Position numbers and translations under genes: made by a program. The notes under the pieces were generated by a model. It was not told the origin of the DNA and searched no databases. It was given only the letters and a program-made list of their open reading frames with translations. From K23-9 sp049680365 (GTDB lineage: Bacteria; Planctomycetota; Planctomycetia; Pirellulales; Pirellulaceae), in NCBI GenBank assembly GCA_049680365.1, contig JBAUHQ010000169.1, forward strand, positions 1 through 41,478: 41,478 bases of DNA, read 5' to 3'. Position 1 is the first letter of the stretch, and every line of letters starts with the position of its first letter. Shown here piece after piece: positions 37,417 through 41,478 of the stretch.

Positions 37417-38856
37417 CTAATAATCCGCGCCGTTCAAGCTTGCGACGACGGATTCCAGCCACGCTGTTAGCTGGGGCTTGAGGCGGCTGACGATATCGGG
37501 CTTTTGCTCTTTCACGTCGTTCGCTTCGATGCGGTCGATCTTTAAATCATATAACTCCCACACGACCTTGCCCTTTGCGTTTTCGATGCGATGCAGTTTC
37601 CAATCGCCATCGACCCACGCGGAATGACCTGGGAAGTTGGTGGTTGAATGAGCCGGATCAGGCAACTTCGCGGCGTCCAAACTTGATTCGTGGGGCGGCA
37701 AGTCTTTGCCGGATGCTTGCGCGGCAAACAGCTCATCCATCCATTGATCCGACGGGGTTCCGATACCGTTTGCAATCGTGTCCCAGAAGCCCATTGCTTT
37801 GGGGCGACTGAATTCTTCGCTACGAATCAGCGGCAGTAGACTGACGCCGTCCACGGGTGGTTGCCGATCGATCTTGACGTCGGCGATATCCAACAGTGTC
37901 GGATAAATGTCGTATGTGTTGCAGCGCACATCAGTCACACGATGGTTCTTGATCACGGCAGGCCACTCCAGGATCGCGGGCACCAATAACCCGCCTTCGT
38001 AAACCTTTCCTTTTGCTCCGCGCAGCCCGCCGGACGAACCCATATTTGCCAACGCGCCATTGTCGCTGCAATACCACAAGATCGTGTTCTCTCGGATGCC
38101 CATGTCGGACAAACCATCACGCAGTTTGCCAAACGCTCGATCCATGCCCGTGATCTCGCCCAAGAAATGCTGCATCTTTGCAGGTTGATCGTCGTATAAC
38201 ACGCGATCTTCTTCTGCCGCGCGATGCGGACTGTGTGGCGATCCGAACCAAACGACGGCCAAGAACGGCGAATCCGCTTTCGCTTTTTCAACCATCCAAT
38301 TCATCGCCGCATCGACAGCCACGATGGAACTTTCGCCTACGGTTTTGACGGCTTTACCGTTGTGCGAAAGCACCGAGCCATTGTCGTAGAAGTTCGGAGC
38401 ACTGAGCCATTCGTCAAACCCATTTTTGCCTGGGTTCGCCGGACTGCCGTTGCGGACCGAACCGAGATGCCATTTTCCGAAATGCCCTGTTGCGTAGCCG
38501 GCTGACTTCAACGCTTCGGCGATCGTCGTTTCTTGCGGTCGCATGGGATAGCCCCACTTGAAAACACCCATACGATTGGGTGTCCTGCCGGTCATCACAC
38601 TCGCACGCGTGGGCGAACAAACCGGCGCGGCTGCGTAGAATCGATCGAAGCGGATGCCAGTGGCAGCGGCTTTGTCAAAGTTGGGTGTTTCGACATTGGG
38701 GTGACCGTTGTACGCCATATCGCCCCAGCCCTGGTCGTCCGCCATCACCAGCACAATATTCGGTCGCGTGGAAGGCTCCGCCGACAAACTTGTTGCACAG
38801 AAAGAACAACTGACAAAGAAAAGTAGCGTCAAAACAACGATTCGCGACAACATCAC
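37417..38856 (-). CDS. Secreted sulfatase (arylsulfatase A-like)
   Basis: The 479-aa protein has a signal peptide (MMLSRIVVLTLLFFVSCSFCATSL). The sulfatase core begins PNIVLVMADDQGWGDMAYNG, giving the metal-binding Asp pair at D40/D41. C80 in the CSPTR motif is the residue converted to formylglycine, followed by ASVMTGRTPNRMG. Further family blocks are GYATGHFGKWHLG, SPFLAVVWFGSPHSPH, and WYCSDNGALANMGSSGGLRGAKGKVYEGG, which provide the other metal and substrate residues. It hydrolyses a sulfate ester, presumably on a sulfated polysaccharide outside the cytoplasm; the exact sugar cannot be told from sequence. It needs a separate formylglycine-generating enzyme, and the FGE-domain protein in this window probably does not supply that activity. 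It is divergent from the flavoprotein gene. Confidence 0.93.
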   Translation of the reverse strand: MMLSRIVVLTLLFFVSCSFCATSLSAEPSTRPNIVLVMADDQGWGDMAYNGHPNVETPNFDKAAATGIRFDRFYAAAPVCSPTRASVMTGRTPNRMGVFKWGYPMRPQETTIAEALKSAGYATGHFGKWHLGSVRNGSPANPGKNGFDEWLSAPNFYDNGSVLSHNGKAVKTVGESSIVAVDAAMNWMVEKAKADSPFLAVVWFGSPHSPHRAAEEDRVLYDDQPAKMQHFLGEITGMDRAFGKLRDGLSDMGIRENTILWYCSDNGALANMGSSGGLRGAKGKVYEGGLLVPAILEWPAVIKNHRVTDVRCNTYDIYPTLLDIADVKIDRQPPVDGVSLLPLIRSEEFSRPKAMGFWDTIANGIGTPSDQWMDELFAAQASGKDLPPHESSLDAAKLPDPAHSTTNFPGHSAWVDGDWKLHRIENAKGKVVWELYDLKIDRIEANDVKEQKPDIVSRLKPQLTAWLESVVASLNGADY

Positions 38857-38972
38857 AAAACCTCGACGTGCAATTTGAATTCAGACGACGTATCGTAATC
38901 CAATTCAACAACGCCGTGGACAAACACCATCGCCTTTCATCGCACGATTCTACTTCGCATTTCTTTATCGCC

Positions 38973-40034
38973 ATGCTTTCCTCCTTACCGCGATACGACA
39001 CCAGCCAAACGTATCAGTGGAATTACGATCATCCGCCTGATTGGCAGTCACCCGATTTGGATGCGATCGATATACCGATGGTTGATGGCGACTGGCAGCT
39101 TTGCGGGGTACCAATCGCGTCACCGTTAGGAATTTCCGCGGGTCCGCTGCTGAACGGAGATTGGTGTTTGTATTACTCGCGTCTGGGGTTCGATGTGCTG
39201 ACGTACAAGACGGTGCGCAGCCGCCAGCGAGCTTGCTATCCGCAGCCCAATTTAGTGCCGGTGGATTGCGATCAGATTGATGGTGAACAGCGATTCGTCA
39301 ACACGGCAAATCAGATGAATCAATCGTGGGCGGTTTCCTATGGCATGCCGTCGGCCGATCCTGAGTTTTGGCGGCGTGATGTGGAGCGAACGCGAAGGCT
39401 GCTGGCATCAGAAAAGCGTTTGTCGGTTTCGGTGGTCGGCACGATGCAGGAAGGATGGAGCATCGATGAATTGGCCAGCGACTACGCGCAGTGCGCGAAA
39501 TGGGCCTTCGAAAGCGGTGCGGATTTCGTTGAGACAAATTTCTCGTGTCCCAACGTTTCGACTTGCGACGGACAGCTTTATCAAAACCCCGAATCATCAG
39601 CCATCGTCGCTCAAGCAGTTCGGGCATCCATTGGCGACACGCCGCTGATACTAAAGATCGGTCACGTTTGCGACAAAGCAGCTGCTCGCCAGTTCGTCGC
39701 CGCGGTCGGGCCGATTGCCGATGCGTTTGCCATGACCAACAGCATCGCCGCGGTGATTCGACACGGTGAAAATGAAATGTTCGATGGCCAACCACGAGGA
39801 ATCTGTGGCGACGCGATTCGTGAATCTTCCGTCAGCCAGGTAGCTCTGTTTTCGGCCGTTATCGGTGACGCCGGATGGTCGACCCAGCTGATTGGTGTAG
39901 GCGGCATCCATCGTGCTGCCCATGTGGGTTGCTATCTATCTGCCGGAGCCACCGCCTGCCAGCTGGCAACGTCGGCCATGCTGGATCCGGCTGTCGCGAT
40001 CAGTATTCGCCAAGAACTCCATCGCTTGACCTAA
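38973..40034 (+). CDS. Dihydroorotate dehydrogenase-like flavoprotein
   Basis: I start at the ATG at 38973 (MLSSLPRYDTSQTYQWNYDHPP); a start at 38868 would add 35 residues that do not resemble the family and would leave only 11 bases to the divergent sulfatase. The 353-aa protein is an FMN TIM-barrel of the dihydroorotate dehydrogenase superfamily: GVPIASPLGISAGPLL at the first strand, LTYKTVRS, VETNFSCPNVS, LILKIGHVCD and GVGGIHRAAHVGCYLSAGATACQLAT at the phosphate-binding end. C192 in NFSCPN is at the place of the catalytic Cys of class 1 enzymes, rather than the Ser of class 2. The lysine in YKT fits the flavin-contacting lysine. Whether the substrate is dihydroorotate is unproven; some family members reduce other pyrimidines. 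Confidence 0.8.
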   Translation: MLSSLPRYDTSQTYQWNYDHPPDWQSPDLDAIDIPMVDGDWQLCGVPIASPLGISAGPLLNGDWCLYYSRLGFDVLTYKTVRSRQRACYPQPNLVPVDCDQIDGEQRFVNTANQMNQSWAVSYGMPSADPEFWRRDVERTRRLLASEKRLSVSVVGTMQEGWSIDELASDYAQCAKWAFESGADFVETNFSCPNVSTCDGQLYQNPESSAIVAQAVRASIGDTPLILKIGHVCDKAAARQFVAAVGPIADAFAMTNSIAAVIRHGENEMFDGQPRGICGDAIRESSVSQVALFSAVIGDAGWSTQLIGVGGIHRAAHVGCYLSAGATACQLATSAMLDPAVAISIRQELHRLT

Positions 40035-40215
40035 GCCCGCCAGGACACTTTCCGTCAAACCCTCACAATACAGTTACAAACTGACGCCGCCGGAAACCTA
40101 TTTTGCAAATATATCCTGGCCAGCTATTCGGCCCCAGCAGCCGTGACTAAAATCCGCAAAGGTCGCTGACCTGCTTTTGTCCTTGTCACCATTTAGCTGC
40201 TGGTTGCCGTCAAGT

Positions 40216-41466
40216 ATGGCTCGACTTTCTGATTACAAATCTTGCCTCGCAAATGTCTCGCAATCGTGCTGCTTCGCTCGATCGTTGGTCGGCTACACTG
40301 CCCTTGTGACCGTAATGGTCAGCTTGGCACCCTCTGCCAAAACCGTGTTTGCTCAAGAAGCAACTCCTGCCACATCACTGGCTTCCGCGCCAACGCCAAC
40401 GCTTGCAGACGTTCGTGTGCCGGGGGAATTTGAACCGCAGCGTGCGATCGTGCTTAGCATTAGTGACTGGATGCCACAGCACTATCCAATCCTGCAGCAG
40501 ATCGTCGACAAAACTTCGCAGCATGTGAACGTCCTGATTCTCTACAACGATCTAGCACAGTTGCGTGAAGTCGTCAAAGTGCTTGGCGACGCCAATCCAA
40601 ATTACAAACACGTCTACTTCTCGGAACTTGAGATGGACACGATTTGGTTGCGCGACTTTGGGCCACGTCTTGCCGAATTGGACAATGGCTGGATCTCGAT
40701 CGACTTTCTTTACGAAGGCAGTCGCCCCCGTGACGAGAGTTTTCCTGGTCGCTGGGCATCGGTCGCCAAGACACGATTGCGAACGGTGCGATGGATCGTC
40801 CAGGGAGGCAACTTGATCAGCAATGGCGCTGGCGTAGCGATTGCAACGGACCGTATTTTTTCTGACAACAACGTTCAGTTTCTCAATCCGCAGCCTGGGA
40901 CCAATCCACAGCAAGAGGCTCGGGATATGGTGACGACCGAGTTCAAACGCAGTTTCAACCTGGAGCAGCTTGTCATCCTGGAGCCACTCCAAGAAGAAGC
41001 CACGCGTCACGCGGACATGTTCGCCACCTTCATCGACGAAAACCGTGTCTTGATCGCTCGCGTCGATGCGTTGCGAGATCCCGTCAACGCCGCCATCTTG
41101 GATCGAAACGCACAGCGATTGCAAACGGTCACGGTCAAAGGCCAACCGCTGCAAGTTCATCGCATTGAAGTCCCAACACGCGAAGAAACTTACTGGAGTC
41201 CTTACACCAATATCATTTTGGCCAACAAACTGTTACTGATGCCAACCTTTGATTCCGATCCGCAGCCCATTGTTCAAAACGCCATCGCGACCTACCAGCG
41301 GCTTTTGCCCGACCACCAAATCACAACGGTCGATATGACCAGCATGAAAACGCTGCAGGGTTCGCTGCATTGCTTGTCATTGAATTTACCCGACAACGCA
41401 CCTTGGCCGGAGAAGTACTATTCGTTCGACAGCGCATTCAAAGGGCTCGAAAAGGAAAGCGAGTAA
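40216..41466 (+). CDS. Secreted agmatine/peptidylarginine deiminase-family protein
   Basis: From the ATG at 40216 the product is 416 aa and begins with an unusually long signal region whose hydrophobic core is SLVGYTALVTVMVSLAPSA, ending near VFAQE; an in-frame TTG at 40177 is an alternative start. The rest is a guanidino-group modifying fold (PF04371-like): VPGEFEPQRAIVLS, the substrate-binding MDTIWLRDFGP (about 138-148), VQGGNLISNG, RHADMFATF with H265, and the catalytic Cys C386 in QGSLHCLSLN. Cytoplasmic agmatine deiminases hydrolyse agmatine to carbamoyl-putrescine; secreted relatives such as that of Porphyromonas convert peptidyl-arginine to citrulline. The signal peptide favours an extracytoplasmic target here, but the substrate cannot be decided. 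It ends 12 bases before the window edge. Confidence 0.88.
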   Translation: MARLSDYKSCLANVSQSCCFARSLVGYTALVTVMVSLAPSAKTVFAQEATPATSLASAPTPTLADVRVPGEFEPQRAIVLSISDWMPQHYPILQQIVDKTSQHVNVLILYNDLAQLREVVKVLGDANPNYKHVYFSELEMDTIWLRDFGPRLAELDNGWISIDFLYEGSRPRDESFPGRWASVAKTRLRTVRWIVQGGNLISNGAGVAIATDRIFSDNNVQFLNPQPGTNPQQEARDMVTTEFKRSFNLEQLVILEPLQEEATRHADMFATFIDENRVLIARVDALRDPVNAAILDRNAQRLQTVTVKGQPLQVHRIEVPTREETYWSPYTNIILANKLLLMPTFDSDPQPIVQNAIATYQRLLPDHQITTVDMTSMKTLQGSLHCLSLNLPDNAPWPEKYYSFDSAFKGLEKESE

Positions 41467-41478
41467 ACGTAGTCCTCC

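Noticed and set aside
40161..40180. GGTC-GCT-GACC followed by TGCTTTT as a terminator before the deiminase gene
   Set aside because: Only a 4-bp stem with a 3-base loop and a broken T-run; this is within what chance gives.

Overview
The window looks like chromosomal DNA of a planctomycete, probably close to Rhodopirellula/Pirellulales. I infer this from gene families that are typical of the phylum: a paired DUF1552 protein and DUF1587/1592/1588/1585 cytochrome-type protein, an arylsulfatase with a CSPTR motif, a secreted caspase-fold protein, a FGE/leucine-rich-repeat fusion, tandem esterase/SMP-30 fusions and a secreted quinoprotein. I see no rRNA, tRNA, CRISPR array, insertion sequence or prophage gene.

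Left part (1-8.1 kb): a secreted caspase-fold protein cut by the window edge (-), a tandem esterase plus SMP-30 fusion (-), then divergently a secreted HEAT-like protein and a PQQ-dependent dehydrogenase (+). From 8.3 to 10.7 kb an O-antigen-ligase-like membrane protein (+) converges on a ketopantoate reductase (-); an inverted pair of REP-like hairpins lies between them. From 10.9 to 17.7 kb three overlapping plus-strand genes form a tight operon: DUF1552, FGE-domain/LRR and DUF1592-type cytochrome protein.

Centre (17.7-34.1 kb, -): the outstanding feature is a lipid/lipopeptide assembly locus, read right to left. It holds a fatty-acyl-AMP ligase with its own C-terminal carrier domain (754 aa), a 3851-aa hybrid megasynthase (KS-AT-DH-psiKR-ER-KR-ACP-C-A-PCP-TE plus a C-terminal mycolate/cyclopropane-type methyltransferase), and an MMPL/RND exporter. 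My reading is that a fatty acid is activated and loaded, extended by one or more fully reduced malonyl units, joined to one amino acid, released by the TE, modified by the methyltransferase and exported. The combination echoes the mycobacterial FadD32-Pks13-mycolate methyltransferase-MmpL logic, but adds an amino acid and fuses the methyltransferase behind the TE.

Right part (34.3-41.5 kb): a YjhG/YagF-type sugar-acid dehydratase (-), a KaiC/RecA-like ATPase (+), a sulfatase (-), a dihydroorotate-dehydrogenase-like flavoprotein (+) and a secreted agmatine/peptidylarginine deiminase-family protein (+). These look like ordinary housekeeping or catabolic genes, not part of the biosynthetic locus. 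Product names rest on reading the translated sequences by eye; no database search was run.
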